64,000 nt of DNA, taken from positions 363,584-427,583 of the forward strand of contig JAQVAV010000001.1 of assembly GCA_028690665.1 (NCBI GenBank), in the 5' to 3' direction. Below the pieces are notes generated by a model. It was given only the letters and a program-made list of their open reading frames with translations, was not told the origin of the DNA and made no database searches. The DNA is from Paludibacter sp. (GTDB lineage: Bacteria > Bacteroidota > Bacteroidia > Bacteroidales > Paludibacteraceae). Below are positions 26,601 through 34,338 of this stretch, in pieces. The position numbers and the translations under genes were made by a program. Positions within the stretch are counted from its first letter, which is position 1. Every line of letters starts with the position of its first letter.

Positions 26601-29600
26601 GATTAACAAGCGAGATCAAATACCTGAGTTACGACAATTGGTTAAATCCTATAAGCGTTAGAACCACCAAGGGAGGAATTGTATCAACACAAACGAGCAA
26701 TTACATCCAAAAAGGGGCCTGGTGTCCCAACAAACCGGATACGATAACAACGACAACGACTTACGATAATCAATCGATCTCCAGAAAAAAAGTATATACG
26801 TATGATAATAAAGGAAATGTAACTTCAGAAACAAATGATCCAGACAATTCTGCATTTAAAACAATAACTGAATATTCCGATTATGATGATTTTGGACATC
26901 CGACAACGATTAAAGTTAAGGCTAAAGACAAAAACGGGACGGAGCAAACCCGGACAACATACCAGACTTATACAACCTCAGGGCGGTTTATGGCTACGAA
27001 AACCAATTTGTTGAATGAAACAACAACTTATAGTTGGAATGAGACTTTAGGAATTTTGAATTCAGAAACACAAAAAGATAACCAAAACAAATGGAACAGG
27101 AGAACCTTTTATACTTACGATAACTGGGGTAAACTAAAAGAAACTCAATATCCCGACGGAAACCGAAAAACTTCCGTATTGCAATGGGCAGGGACAAACG
27201 GACCTTCGGGAGCAGTGTATTATAACTATACCCAGACTTCCGGTTCGGCTCCGGTAATTGCTTGGTACGACGGGTTGGGCCGGGAGATACAGCGTGACAC
27301 TTATGGCTTGGATAACGATAAAAAAATAAGTGTAAATACCGAATATTATACTTCTGGAACCAACAAAGGTCGCATATACCGGGTATCCGAACCGTATTTT
27401 GAAGGAGATTCCAAAACGTGGGTAAAAACTTATGATAGTTATGATGCTTATGGCAGGCCTGTTTATGTAACCACTCCTATGGGGCAGGATACTACCGTTT
27501 ATGCCGGGCTGTCAACCACTGTTAAAACACCAGAAGGAAATAAAACCACTACGCTTAATTCTTCCGGACTCACAGAAAGCGTTACTACTAACGGCAAAAT
27601 GGTAAGTTATACTTATTATCCTTCAGGTTTACCCAAAACATCTACCCCACAAAATGGAAGTCCAATAACATTAAAATACGACCTGCAGGGAAACCGGACA
27701 AAAATAATTGATCCCGATGCCGGGACTATTCGTAACGAGTACAACGGTTTTGGAGAAATGACCAAGGAAGTACAATTAATACATGCGGGGCAGGATTCTA
27801 CTGTCACAGTCAATAACTATGACACTTCAACCGGCCTGATTACAAATATTGTCCGCAACGGAGAAACTACGGCTTATACTTACGATAGTGATTTGGGACA
27901 CAAGAGCCGTGTAAAATCAATAGAGATTGCCGGACAACACCGGCAAACTTTTAGCTACGATGCATTCGACCGTGTAACCAATGTGAAAGAAGAAATCATT
28001 GGCAGTGGCACGGAATATGAAGTATTTAACCGGGGAACAGTTTACGATGCCTTAGGCCGCGTGAAGAAAGAAATCTACCCTTCAGGCTACTACACGGTAA
28101 ATAGTTACGATCAATATGGAAATCTGGTGGCTGTTACCGATGCTTCCAACCGTTCTATATGGACTGCCGTAAACGAAAATGCCCGCGGACAACTGACCGG
28201 AGCTGCCAAAGGCGGACGTTCGATAACCTATAGTTTCGACGGCCGTGGCTTCCCCACTGGCATACAATCCGGTTCCATTGTGGATATGGAATATAATTTC
28301 AATGCCAGGGGCAATCTTGAATACCGTATTGACCATTGTACGAATGCCCAACAGGAAGATTTCGTGTATGATGAACTAAATCGTCTGACCGACTGGACAG
28401 TTACCCGGCAGGGAACAGAAACAGCCTTCGGCCTGGTCTATAACGCGGCCGGAAATATCGAAACCAGGAGTGACCTGGGTAACTACACCATGAGTTACGG
28501 AGAAAACGGCAAGCCCCATGCATTAACATCTATTGGCAGCGTTCCCGCCAATTTTCCAACAGCAGATTTAAATATAACTTATACCGATTTCAGGAAGATA
28601 AAGACGATTTCGGAGAATTATACAAATTATACGCTTACTTATGGCGTAGACGACCAGCGCCGCAAGTCGGTATACACCCGTTATTGGACCGGGGCCAACC
28701 CGGGCAGCAGCACATTCACCCGCTATTATGTGGGCGACTACGAAGAAGAAATAGACAACAGCGGGAATATCCGGAAAATTCACTACCTTAGCGGTGGAGC
28801 TATCCTGATACAAAATGGTGGAGTCGACAGCCTGCTGTACCTCTACACCGACTATCAGGGATCGGTTATAGCGTTAACCGACGAAAGTGGCAATATACTC
28901 GAACGTTATGCTTACGACCCGTGGGGTAAGCGTCGAGATCCTGATAACTGGTTAAATACCGATACCCGAACCTCGTGGCTTATTAACCGCGGTTATACCG
29001 GCCATGAACATTTGGACGCATTTGCGATTATCAACATGAACGGGCGCGTTTACGACCCGCTGACAGCACAATTCTTCTCGCCCGACCCGTTTGTGCAGGC
29101 GCCGGATAACTGGCTGAATTATAATAGGTATGGATATTGCTACGGTAATCCGTTTAGGTATAATGATCCGAGTGGAAATAATCCATTATTAATAGCCGCT
29201 GTTGTTTATTCCTTATTTTTTACTGATCTTGGTTATGATGTCCAAAAGTATTTGTCTCCTGTGGCGCTTCACATTAATGGAGGATTTGGAAATGAACGTA
29301 AGTTTTTGAGTATTGAAGCGTCTTTTGGAGTTCCACAAATATTCCCTATTAGTTATAGATATAATGTAGGGGCAGCTTATTATTGGCGGGATTACGATAA
29401 TATGTATACCGGATGGGAAACAAGCCATGGCGGGGAATGGGGAGCTGGTGTTCCCGGGTTTACTGCAACATTTTCAACCACAGATTATAACCGGAAAGGT
29501 GAAGAATATGACCAATACAGGGATGTTTGGAGCTTAGGCAATCCTTTCTTTAAAATACAAGTTGAGAACGATGCGGATATGAATGTGCTGAATCTTCCAT

Positions 29601-29935
29601 GGTTACCTAAGCATAAAGCCTCTGATAAATATATGACTTCCGAAGTCCGGCTCAGATTATTTGGATTTGTTGAAATCGGAAATACTACTGTAACGGGGAA
29701 TCCTGACAATTATGGTTTAAATAATGATATTGGTCCATATGGAACATATGAAGAAAATGACTATCGAGGAGGTATTTTATATCTTCAAATTGGTTTTATC
29801 CGAATTGGATATAACAGTGAAGCAATCCGGGAGCATACTCAAAACTGGGTACATGATTTACCATTTATTCGTACCCCACGCTTCCCAGTGGATAAGAAAA
29901 AGCATCCAGATAAATGGTATTGGGAGTTTTTTTAA
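23687..29935 (+). CDS. SpvB/RHS-repeat polymorphic toxin with type-23-like C-terminal domain
   Basis: 2082 residues. Signal peptide (about 1-25), SpvB/TcB N-terminal domain (PTGAATYTIPIEVPSGINGM around 110-130), a propeller with FG-GAP/VCBS calcium loops (GDINGDGLTD, DKDHDGKDE, GDFNGDGNTD, DVNNDGKSD), TcB middle region (ITDPFGNQTNIVYQ), many YD repeats, then the RHS core (YTDYQGSVIAL, YAYDPWGKR, GYTGHEHLD, GRVYDPLTAQFFSPDP) ending in NDPSGN near residue 1831. The last ~250 residues are a variable tail: FKIQVENDA, SDKYMTSEVRLRLF and REHTQNWVHDLPFIRTPRF resemble the polymorphic toxin type 23 family. RHS shells enclose and cleave off such tails. The tail and following genes are more AT-rich than the core, as in swapped cassettes. 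Confidence 0.85.
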   Translation: MRIKYSKIIFSLLFGLWAILMQAQNPQENFTLTDNQTGTAKQYVARDYVSLQPGFTYTASSGKSFNAKIDAGLLFPPTENTYADEDGNIVSDPTEGAVVGSIPGQFAVSPTGAATYTIPIEVPSGINGMQPNISLVYNSQSGNGIAGWGWNISGLSMISRTPKNYYFDEEKTGIIWDNTSPLALDGQRLIEIQRWTTGDIIDSIEYDTEAKSGNRIVAYDIQDWGPTYFKVYTKAGQTFMYGNPTNTASYYPLKKTTNILSRNFYNLAWALTSILDNNKNSIRYVYKNSESSVLNLYTLYHNNVLDSIIYGENILAGTTLKQVLKFIYKERIVSNVKYIDGKKNYDGLILDSIKVLNGNVSVKEYIMTYSVYDNKDHLSNLTLKNLNNEHLYSSSFQWTTPEYTFSDVAEMTFTQYPSYIEYCINQGYSIRRFDKIFGDINGDGLTDVVVKASYKKEDNIKNYWVVFKKITGSNQYSYVYESAWNGTDNLFILDKDHDGKDEIYKCSYTYQSNNVGQYSDYKIDFFKYSYENSIINASAGFDIGFITKEIYDNRDNISVLPIDFKGCGNIDFVLLDKNNKLYAPFKLTEPNQLIHIAYSSLDIGGDQNAKFLLTDINGNGKTEIMYLTGSTSTFYEYNNTANQFENIYNTDNFDYDDVIHTGDFNGDGNTDLFIQKANTAFTNEIWLSNGANLFQTSWGSDIITTNNTITFYTNIDGRSIGIVEKPTKQILDVNNDGKSDVLSCYFDNSGNSILKLYISTGDGFLESASETESGDVTYLQCSGKFSNINEKGIVSQNFFYEPVFYQLAITSDKFSNKIEKITDPFGNQTNIVYQPLNIPKKTNINIQKSLEENKNNLTGFLSPDYEVVTRVTDPLEINQYSYYNPYIHWSGRGFLGFDSLRIVNTTRSLTIEKVSKLNTDYYLLYPETERSKKSSDGSLISETNVKYIISDIGNKRYVITTDKQTSTDHLTGLTSEIKYLSYDNWLNPISVRTTKGGIVSTQTSNYIQKGAWCPNKPDTITTTTTYDNQSISRKKVYTYDNKGNVTSETNDPDNSAFKTITEYSDYDDFGHPTTIKVKAKDKNGTEQTRTTYQTYTTSGRFMATKTNLLNETTTYSWNETLGILNSETQKDNQNKWNRRTFYTYDNWGKLKETQYPDGNRKTSVLQWAGTNGPSGAVYYNYTQTSGSAPVIAWYDGLGREIQRDTYGLDNDKKISVNTEYYTSGTNKGRIYRVSEPYFEGDSKTWVKTYDSYDAYGRPVYVTTPMGQDTTVYAGLSTTVKTPEGNKTTTLNSSGLTESVTTNGKMVSYTYYPSGLPKTSTPQNGSPITLKYDLQGNRTKIIDPDAGTIRNEYNGFGEMTKEVQLIHAGQDSTVTVNNYDTSTGLITNIVRNGETTAYTYDSDLGHKSRVKSIEIAGQHRQTFSYDAFDRVTNVKEEIIGSGTEYEVFNRGTVYDALGRVKKEIYPSGYYTVNSYDQYGNLVAVTDASNRSIWTAVNENARGQLTGAAKGGRSITYSFDGRGFPTGIQSGSIVDMEYNFNARGNLEYRIDHCTNAQQEDFVYDELNRLTDWTVTRQGTETAFGLVYNAAGNIETRSDLGNYTMSYGENGKPHALTSIGSVPANFPTADLNITYTDFRKIKTISENYTNYTLTYGVDDQRRKSVYTRYWTGANPGSSTFTRYYVGDYEEEIDNSGNIRKIHYLSGGAILIQNGGVDSLLYLYTDYQGSVIALTDESGNILERYAYDPWGKRRDPDNWLNTDTRTSWLINRGYTGHEHLDAFAIINMNGRVYDPLTAQFFSPDPFVQAPDNWLNYNRYGYCYGNPFRYNDPSGNNPLLIAAVVYSLFFTDLGYDVQKYLSPVALHINGGFGNERKFLSIEASFGVPQIFPISYRYNVGAAYYWRDYDNMYTGWETSHGGEWGAGVPGFTATFSTTDYNRKGEEYDQYRDVWSLGNPFFKIQVENDADMNVLNLPWLPKHKASDKYMTSEVRLRLFGFVEIGNTTVTGNPDNYGLNNDIGPYGTYEENDYRGGILYLQIGFIRIGYNSEAIREHTQNWVHDLPFIRTPRFPVDKKKHPDKWYWEFF

Positions 29936-29969
29936 ATTAAGAAACGTACAAAAGACAAAATGAAAATAC

Positions 29970-30530
29970 ATGAAAACTAACATATTTTCAAAACAACTAT
30001 TATTTATTTATACAATAACGATTTTTTCGTTAATTCTCAGTTGTAAAGGTGCCTTTGAAAATGAAAAATTTACCCTAATAAAAACACCTTACACGGGCAA
30101 AGAACTAAGGATTGATGGATATTATTATAAAAAATATATTTTAAATACAGATTATAACGATATTGAACATGTTGATGTTATATTTTTATACAAAAATGGA
30201 ATTGTAATTTTAGCAGGTTCTGGTAATCAATTAGAATTTGAATCTTATTTCTCAAGTGGTCAATTTTACGACAAAGTAAAATCTAATCCAAACGTATGGG
30301 GTCTATATTGTATTGAAGGAGATACAATCAAGATAGAGTGTCTGAAGCCTATGGGTGGTATTGGAGCACCGATGTATACGAAAATCGGAATAATATTAAA
30401 TGATACTACATTTCAGTTGGTTCGAGAATTTGCATCTTATAACATAGATGACAGTAGAGAATTAGATGAAACCTTTCACTTTAAACAGTTCGCACCAAAA
30501 CCTGATAGCACTAATGTCTATACAAAGTAA
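29970..30530 (+). CDS. Candidate immunity lipoprotein for the RHS toxin
   Basis: 186 residues with a lipoprotein signal (SLILSC near residue 25). No family recognised. It starts 34 bp after the toxin gene in the same direction and is equally AT-rich, the standard position for the immunity gene of a polymorphic toxin. A lipoprotein facing the periplasm would suit a toxin that acts on the envelope or is neutralised on entry. Predicted only from position and architecture. Confidence 0.65.
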   Translation: MKTNIFSKQLLFIYTITIFSLILSCKGAFENEKFTLIKTPYTGKELRIDGYYYKKYILNTDYNDIEHVDVIFLYKNGIVILAGSGNQLEFESYFSSGQFYDKVKSNPNVWGLYCIEGDTIKIECLKPMGGIGAPMYTKIGIILNDTTFQLVREFASYNIDDSRELDETFHFKQFAPKPDSTNVYTK

Positions 30531-30570
30531 CTCTGTTCTCCGTAGCGTAAATAATGTCGGCGTTCGGCCC

Positions 30571-31200
30571 GTTACCGATGCCTCCAACCGTCCTGTCTGG
30601 ACAGCCGTAAGCGAAAACGCCCGCGGACAACTGACCGGAGCTGCCAAAGGCGGACGTTCGATAACTTATGGTTGCGACGACCGTGGCCTCCCTGCAAGCA
30701 TACAATCGGAATCCATTGTTGATATGGAATATAATTTCAATGCCAGGGGCAATCTCGAATATCGTATGGACAACCGGATAAGTCAAAAAGAATCATTCCA
30801 ATATGATGATCTGAATAGGTTAAAAAGTTGGTCTGTATTGCCGGTCATGCAGATTGGAGAGGTCACTCAGGTGCAAAATCTTGCAATCGGCGATATAAAC
30901 CCCACTTATCCGGGAAGTAACCAATTTTATAATTTGACCTATAACTCTGCCGGTAACATCGAAAACAAGAGCGATCTAGGCGACTATACCATGACTTATG
31001 GCGAAAATGGAAAGCCACACGCATTGACTTCTATTTCAGGAATTCCATCCAATTTTCCTGCAGCCGGGCTGAATGTAACTTACACCGATTTTAAAAAGAT
31101 AAAGACACTGAGCGAAGACAGTAAGTATTACGAGCTGACTTACGGCGTAGACGACCAACGGCGGAAATCGGTGTATAAAGTAAATAACACAACCCGATAA
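30571..31200 (+). pseudogene. Displaced RHS-core fragment
   Basis: From 30571 the sequence matches the main RHS gene from 28133 onward (VTDASNRPVWTAVSENARGQ versus VTDASNRSIWTAVNENARGQ; then ENGKPHALTSI, and TYGVDDQRRKSVY). About 35 codons in the middle differ completely (YPGSNQFYNLTYN region). It stops before the autocleavage core, at TAA 31198-31200, and has no start of its own. It overlaps nothing essential after the immunity gene stop. It is the footprint of an older C-terminal cassette, typical of RHS loci that gain new tails by recombination. Confidence 0.8.
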
Positions 31201-31330
31201 ATATAAAGGGCCATGAATTTAGTGGGTCTGGAATTTTAAAATCCCTTGTTCAGCGTAGGTTGTCAGGCATTGTGCTATGTCCCCTGTTCGCAGTAGCGTG
31301 GTTGGCACGGTTGTTCGGTCTGCTGTTCGG

Positions 31331-31377
31331 CCAAGCGTCTCGCTTGGTCGTAGTTAAAAGCAAGTCTCCAGACTTGC
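31331..31377 (+). repeat. REP-like hairpin pair upstream of the RAYT gene
   Basis: CCAAGCG-TCT-CGCTTGG (31331-31347) and GCAAGTCT-CC-AGACTTGC (31360-31377), both perfect stems with tiny loops, 12 bp apart. Read on the minus strand their loops become AGA and GG, similar to the two hairpins after the gene. Confidence 0.7.
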
Positions 31378-31419
31378 ATATTTACAGTAATTCGTTAATG
31401 CTATTGATTGAAACATAAT

Positions 31420-31427
31420 TATATTTG
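31420..31427 (+). promoter_or_regulatory. -7 box of the RAYT gene
   Basis: TATATTTG, perfect TAnnTTTG, 26 bp before the start codon at 31454. Confidence 0.5.
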
Positions 31428-31453
31428 CATTTAGAAATTCAATAATGTAAACT

Positions 31454-32038
31454 ATGAGTACCGGTTATAAAATAGTTGAGCAGGATGCTTTATATTATGT
31501 TACATTTCAGATTGTAAACTGGGTGGATTTGTTTACGCGTAAGGTTTATCGGGATATTGTGATAGATAGTTTAAAATATTGCCAAGCAAATAAAGGATTA
31601 GAGATCTATGCATTCGTTGTTATGAGCAATCATACTCATATATTACTACGCAGTGGTAATGGCAAACTAAGCGATACGATACGTGAATTCAAAAGTTTTA
31701 CAGCCAAGCAAATTTTATTAGCAATAGAAATGGAAGCTGAAAGTCGCCGTGATTGGATGTTGAACTTATTTGAATTTTCGGCTAAGCAACATAAACGCAA
31801 CGAGAAATATCAAATATGGACACATGAGAACCATGCTGAATTGATTTACAGCGATAAGTTTATTATGCAAAAAATAAATTATATCCATGAGAATCCTATC
31901 AGAGCCGGAATAGTTGAAAAAGCAGAAGATTATTTATATTCGAGTGCAAGGGCTTTTGCAGATATGGCATGTATGCTTGATATTGGCAATATTCTTTATT
32001 CAATTGAAAGAATACCACTAATGCGAAGCGGGAAGTAA
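31454..32038 (+). CDS. REP-associated tyrosine transposase (RAYT, Y1 HUH family)
   Basis: 194 residues. Contains the HUH metal motif in FVVMSNHTHILLR (about residues 55-67) and a C-terminal helix with the catalytic Tyr region INYIHENPIRAGIVEKAEDY, both diagnostic of RAYTs, single-copy relatives of IS200/IS605 transposases that act on REP palindromes. REP-like hairpins lie on both sides. It sits between an RHS fragment and a toxin-tail fragment, so its insertion may have split an older toxin cassette. Confidence 0.9.
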   Translation: MSTGYKIVEQDALYYVTFQIVNWVDLFTRKVYRDIVIDSLKYCQANKGLEIYAFVVMSNHTHILLRSGNGKLSDTIREFKSFTAKQILLAIEMEAESRRDWMLNLFEFSAKQHKRNEKYQIWTHENHAELIYSDKFIMQKINYIHENPIRAGIVEKAEDYLYSSARAFADMACMLDIGNILYSIERIPLMRSGK

Positions 32039-32062
32039 AACTTTAATTGGGGAAATGAATAT

Positions 32063-32109
32063 GGAAAGCGGGAGCTTTCCTTTTAGCTTTGACGAAGCGG
32101 GACGCTTCG
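32063..32109 (+). repeat. REP-like hairpin pair downstream of the RAYT gene
   Basis: GGAAAGC-GGGA-GCTTTCC (32063-32080) and CGAAGCG-GGA-CGCTTCG (32093-32109). The pattern stem-GGA-stem is shared with the upstream pair in reverse orientation, giving a REP/inverted-REP arrangement around the transposase gene. Confidence 0.7.
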
Positions 32110-32212
32110 CCAAACAACGGACGCACAAGTTTTATACGCTACGGGGAACGGGGGGCGGGACGCTTCGCCAAACAACGGATGCACAAGTTTTATACGCTAC
32201 GGGGAACGGGGG
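32097..32212 (+). repeat. Two tandem 58-bp units
   Basis: Copies 32097-32154 and 32155-32212 differ at about one position (C/T at the GGAYGCACAAG site). Each starts with the right arm of the REP hairpin (GCGGGACGCTTCGCC) and ends in a G-rich run. The period is not divisible by three, so the open frame across it is accidental. Confidence 0.85.
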
Positions 32213-32214
32213 GT

Positions 32215-32451
32215 GATAATTCTAAAATTACAAGTGCAATATTGAATGGTAAGAATCTTTGGGGAATATCAGTTGGTGGTGGAGATGGATTGTATGGAGC
32301 AGGATCATTTTCTATAAACTCAATTGATTATAACCTTGGGGGTGGGTATATAATTTCTTTTGGAGGGCAATTTGGAGTTGGTACAGGAGGAACTTTTAGT
32401 TTTGGTTACACTCCAACATGGAGTACTGATGCAGAAAGGATACATTTTTAA
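32215..32451 (+). pseudogene. Orphan C-terminal fragment of a surface/toxin protein
   Basis: An open frame whose first part merely translates the 58-bp repeats; from 32215 it has protein-like, Gly-rich beta-strand composition (GISVGGGDGLYGAGSFSINS, GGGYIISFGGQFGVGTGGTF) and ends at 32451. It resembles the Gly/aromatic beta-rich segments in type-23-like RHS tails, e.g. of the main toxin. No start. Followed 19 bp later by a small membrane-protein gene, so the pair looks like a displaced toxin-tail/immunity module. Confidence 0.5.
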
Positions 32452-32470
32452 TGCGTTTTATATTTAAATT

Positions 32471-32905
32471 ATGGATATATATTCTTTCATATATGATCAA
32501 TCAGGGTGGAATTTATTGTTTACTTTAGTAACATTGTTTGGAATAATGTATATTCTAAGCCTGGTTTCGAAAAATCTTTTCGACAAGAAGTGGGTAATTG
32601 TTTTATATACCATCATATATTTTGGCATTAGGATTTCAATTGTTCAATCGGTGAATACTCATATAAATAAACTATTTATTCAATGTGAAATACATTCTGT
32701 AGTGACAACTCAGACTGAATGGAGAAGAGGAGCTTATCGATGTAAACTGAAAAATGGTCTTACATATTTTGCGAGTTCAAATGCAAAGACTTTAGATCAA
32801 ATAGGTGATTCAATAGTTAAGGAAGCAAATGCCGACTCATTTTATGTATATCGTAAAGATCCACAAAGTGGAGTTTATTATTTGGTGACCCATCGTAAAT
32901 ACTAA
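32471..32905 (+). CDS. Small membrane protein, candidate orphan immunity protein
   Basis: 144 residues. Two transmembrane segments (about residues 12-32 and 41-58) then a soluble domain of about 80 residues (CEIHSVVTTQTEWRRGAYRC onward). No family recognised. It immediately follows the orphan toxin-tail fragment and is followed by a strong terminator, the arrangement expected of a leftover immunity gene kept after the toxin was lost. Confidence 0.6.
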   Translation: MDIYSFIYDQSGWNLLFTLVTLFGIMYILSLVSKNLFDKKWVIVLYTIIYFGIRISIVQSVNTHINKLFIQCEIHSVVTTQTEWRRGAYRCKLKNGLTYFASSNAKTLDQIGDSIVKEANADSFYVYRKDPQSGVYYLVTHRKY

Positions 32906-32940
32906 GGTTTGGAGTAATTTATCAGAATTGGCGATAAAAC

Positions 32941-33016
32941 AATATCTATCTGATTATCCCTGATAGATATTAAAAACTAAGAAAGAAATGGCAGGTATAA
33001 ACTTGCCATTTCTTTT
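32941..33016 (+). terminator. Hairpin plus Rho-independent terminator
   Basis: First an AATATCTATC/GATAGATATT inverted repeat (32941-32971), then AAAGAAATGGCA (32982-32993) pairing perfectly with TGCCATTTCTTT (33004-33015). Ends transcription after the small membrane gene. Confidence 0.75.
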
Positions 33017-33098
33017 GATGTGTATAAATGTGATACACAGAGCTTTGTTGAGCGTCAACTTCCCCGTCAATTCGGATATATTTATTCAAGGAGCAAAT

Positions 33099-33372
33099 GA
33101 TGGCGTTCGTCGGGTGGGTTTTGCAAACCCACCCTTTTGTATTATATCCCGATAGCTATCGGGATTGTATTCCGCTTATCTTTTCAAATAAAACTTTATC
33201 TTTGCTTTTAAAGAATCTCACATTACAATTCTCGTCCATTCAGATATGCTCTTCAATGAGAGAATAATAGCGCTCGTTGGGTGTTTTTTTTAATCACACC
33301 CTTTTGTATTATATCCCGATATTCGTCGGGACTGTAATCCGATAACATATCAAATAAAATCATATCTTTGCT
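33099..33372 (+). repeat. Two diverged ~105-bp direct repeats, each ending in a -7 box
   Basis: Copy 1 is 33099-33206 and copy 2 is 33269-33372. Both contain a GGGTG...CACCC hairpin, the shared CCCTTTTGTATTATATCCCGA, a CCCGAT...CGGGA palindrome, and end in TATCTTTGCT (TAnnTTTG boxes at 33197-33204 and 33363-33370). They look like duplicated terminator-promoter units left by successive cassette insertions. The rest of the 32906-33583 gap holds no gene. Confidence 0.65.
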
Positions 33373-33415
33373 TAATAATAGTATTTCGCATTATAAATGC
33401 TGATAATACATTTAC

Positions 33416-33577
33416 GAGGGTGTCTCAAAAGAAAGAAGAACACAAATTTCGCAAATAAACGCAAATTTTTACAAATCATAATTATTTCTATTTTAATAAT
33501 ATATTAAATTTATTAATCTATTTTATTTGTGAAAATTTGCGGAATTTGCGTTCAAAATTCTCTTTTTGGACACCCTC
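33416..33577 (+). mobile_element. MITE-like element, copy C
   Basis: 162 bp, ends GAGGGTGTCTCAAAAGAAAG and TTTTTGGACACCCTC. Same orientation as copy B, opposite to copy A. Arms ACAAATTTCGCAAATAAACG and AATTTGCGGAATTTGCGTTC can pair. It ends 6 bp before the start codon of the broken gene at 33584, so it probably inserted in that gene's promoter. Confidence 0.8.
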
Positions 33578-33583
33578 AGACGT

Positions 33584-33996
33584 ATGCGAAACTTTATTCG
33601 TAAATTCCGAAGGACGAGAGTATAGTCTGCATTAAAACTATTACTAGCAGCCATACTGTTTCTTGCTCTCATTCTTTTACCTGTTATTTTTGAGGATGAA
33701 CATGACAAAAAAATGATGCATGACCAAGGTATAGATACCGAATGTACAATGATAACATATGGTGAAGGGCGCACAGGACAAAGAGGCCCCAAAAAAGGAT
33801 ACTATAATCAGTTTATGTATTATATTGGCGATTCTATTCATTTCTGTTATGTTTTTACGTCTGTAAAACCTTTGCCGTCCGGAATGAAATTTAAAGTAAG
33901 GTACTTGCAAAAAAGGATGGAACGGTAACGATCGATTTCCCCGATGAATACAAAGAACAGTATAAAGAATACGGATTTAATGATTACGGATATTAG
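33584..33996 (+). pseudogene. Broken small membrane-protein gene
   Basis: Starts MRNFIRKFRRTRV and is stopped by TAG at 33623-33625; the same frame continues with a hydrophobic helix (SALKLLLAAILFLALILLPV) and a soluble part (MITYGEGRTGQRGPKKGYYN). Near 33900 a one-base shift in front of an A run moves the sense frame, which then reads LAKKDGTVTIDFPDEYKEQY to TAG at 33994-33996. Size and layout (TM plus small domain) resemble the immunity candidate at 32471, though the sequences do not match. Two lesions plus the MITE at its 5' end indicate a dead gene. Confidence 0.7.
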
Positions 33997-34121
33997 ATTT
34001 CCATAACACCCACCCCTTTATTTCCCATTTCGTCTAAATTTATCGTTTTGCTTATAACACAAGTCTGAAACCTTGCATGCTTTCTACTAAATGAATTCCG
34101 ATTATCTTCTGCAAGTTACTG

Positions 34122-34265
34122 CTAACAACCTGAAGAATCAGAACATTTCCCGCAAACCGTAATCTCTTTCTCTGGAGATGTCAGATTAGTTCCTGCAAGT
34201 TGCGGTGAATAATCCGAAGGGTCAGAACATTTCCCGCAAACTGTAATGTCCTTTTCTGAATACAT
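34122..34265 (-). CDS. 47-residue peptide with two CGKC motifs
   Basis: Minus-strand gene from ATG 34265 to TAG 34122, preceded by CCGGAG 6 bases before the ATG, a rare good ribosome-binding site here. The peptide has two near-identical blocks, EKDITVCGKCSD and EKEITVCGKCSD, separated so that the cysteines read C10-x2-C13-x24-C38-x2-C41, plus a terminal Cys47. The DNA shows an 84-bp (28-codon) direct duplication (34100 versus 34184), in frame. The spacing suits a zinc ribbon or metal/redox peptide. It lies 73 bp after the last deacylase-type gene, same strand, so it could be the operon's last gene and even its substrate. No family recognised. Confidence 0.55.
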   Translation of the reverse strand: MYSEKDITVCGKCSDPSDYSPQLAGTNLTSPEKEITVCGKCSDSSGC

Positions 34266-34338
34266 TTTTTACTCCGGTAGGTATTATGACGCGAAATTTG
34301 GCAGAACTCTTCCCTGACTTTGAGGAAAAATATTTCGT

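Noticed and set aside
32089..32214. N-terminal part of an open frame over the 58-bp repeats
   Set aside because: The repeat period is not a multiple of three and the two copies are read in different frames; it is not a real protein segment.
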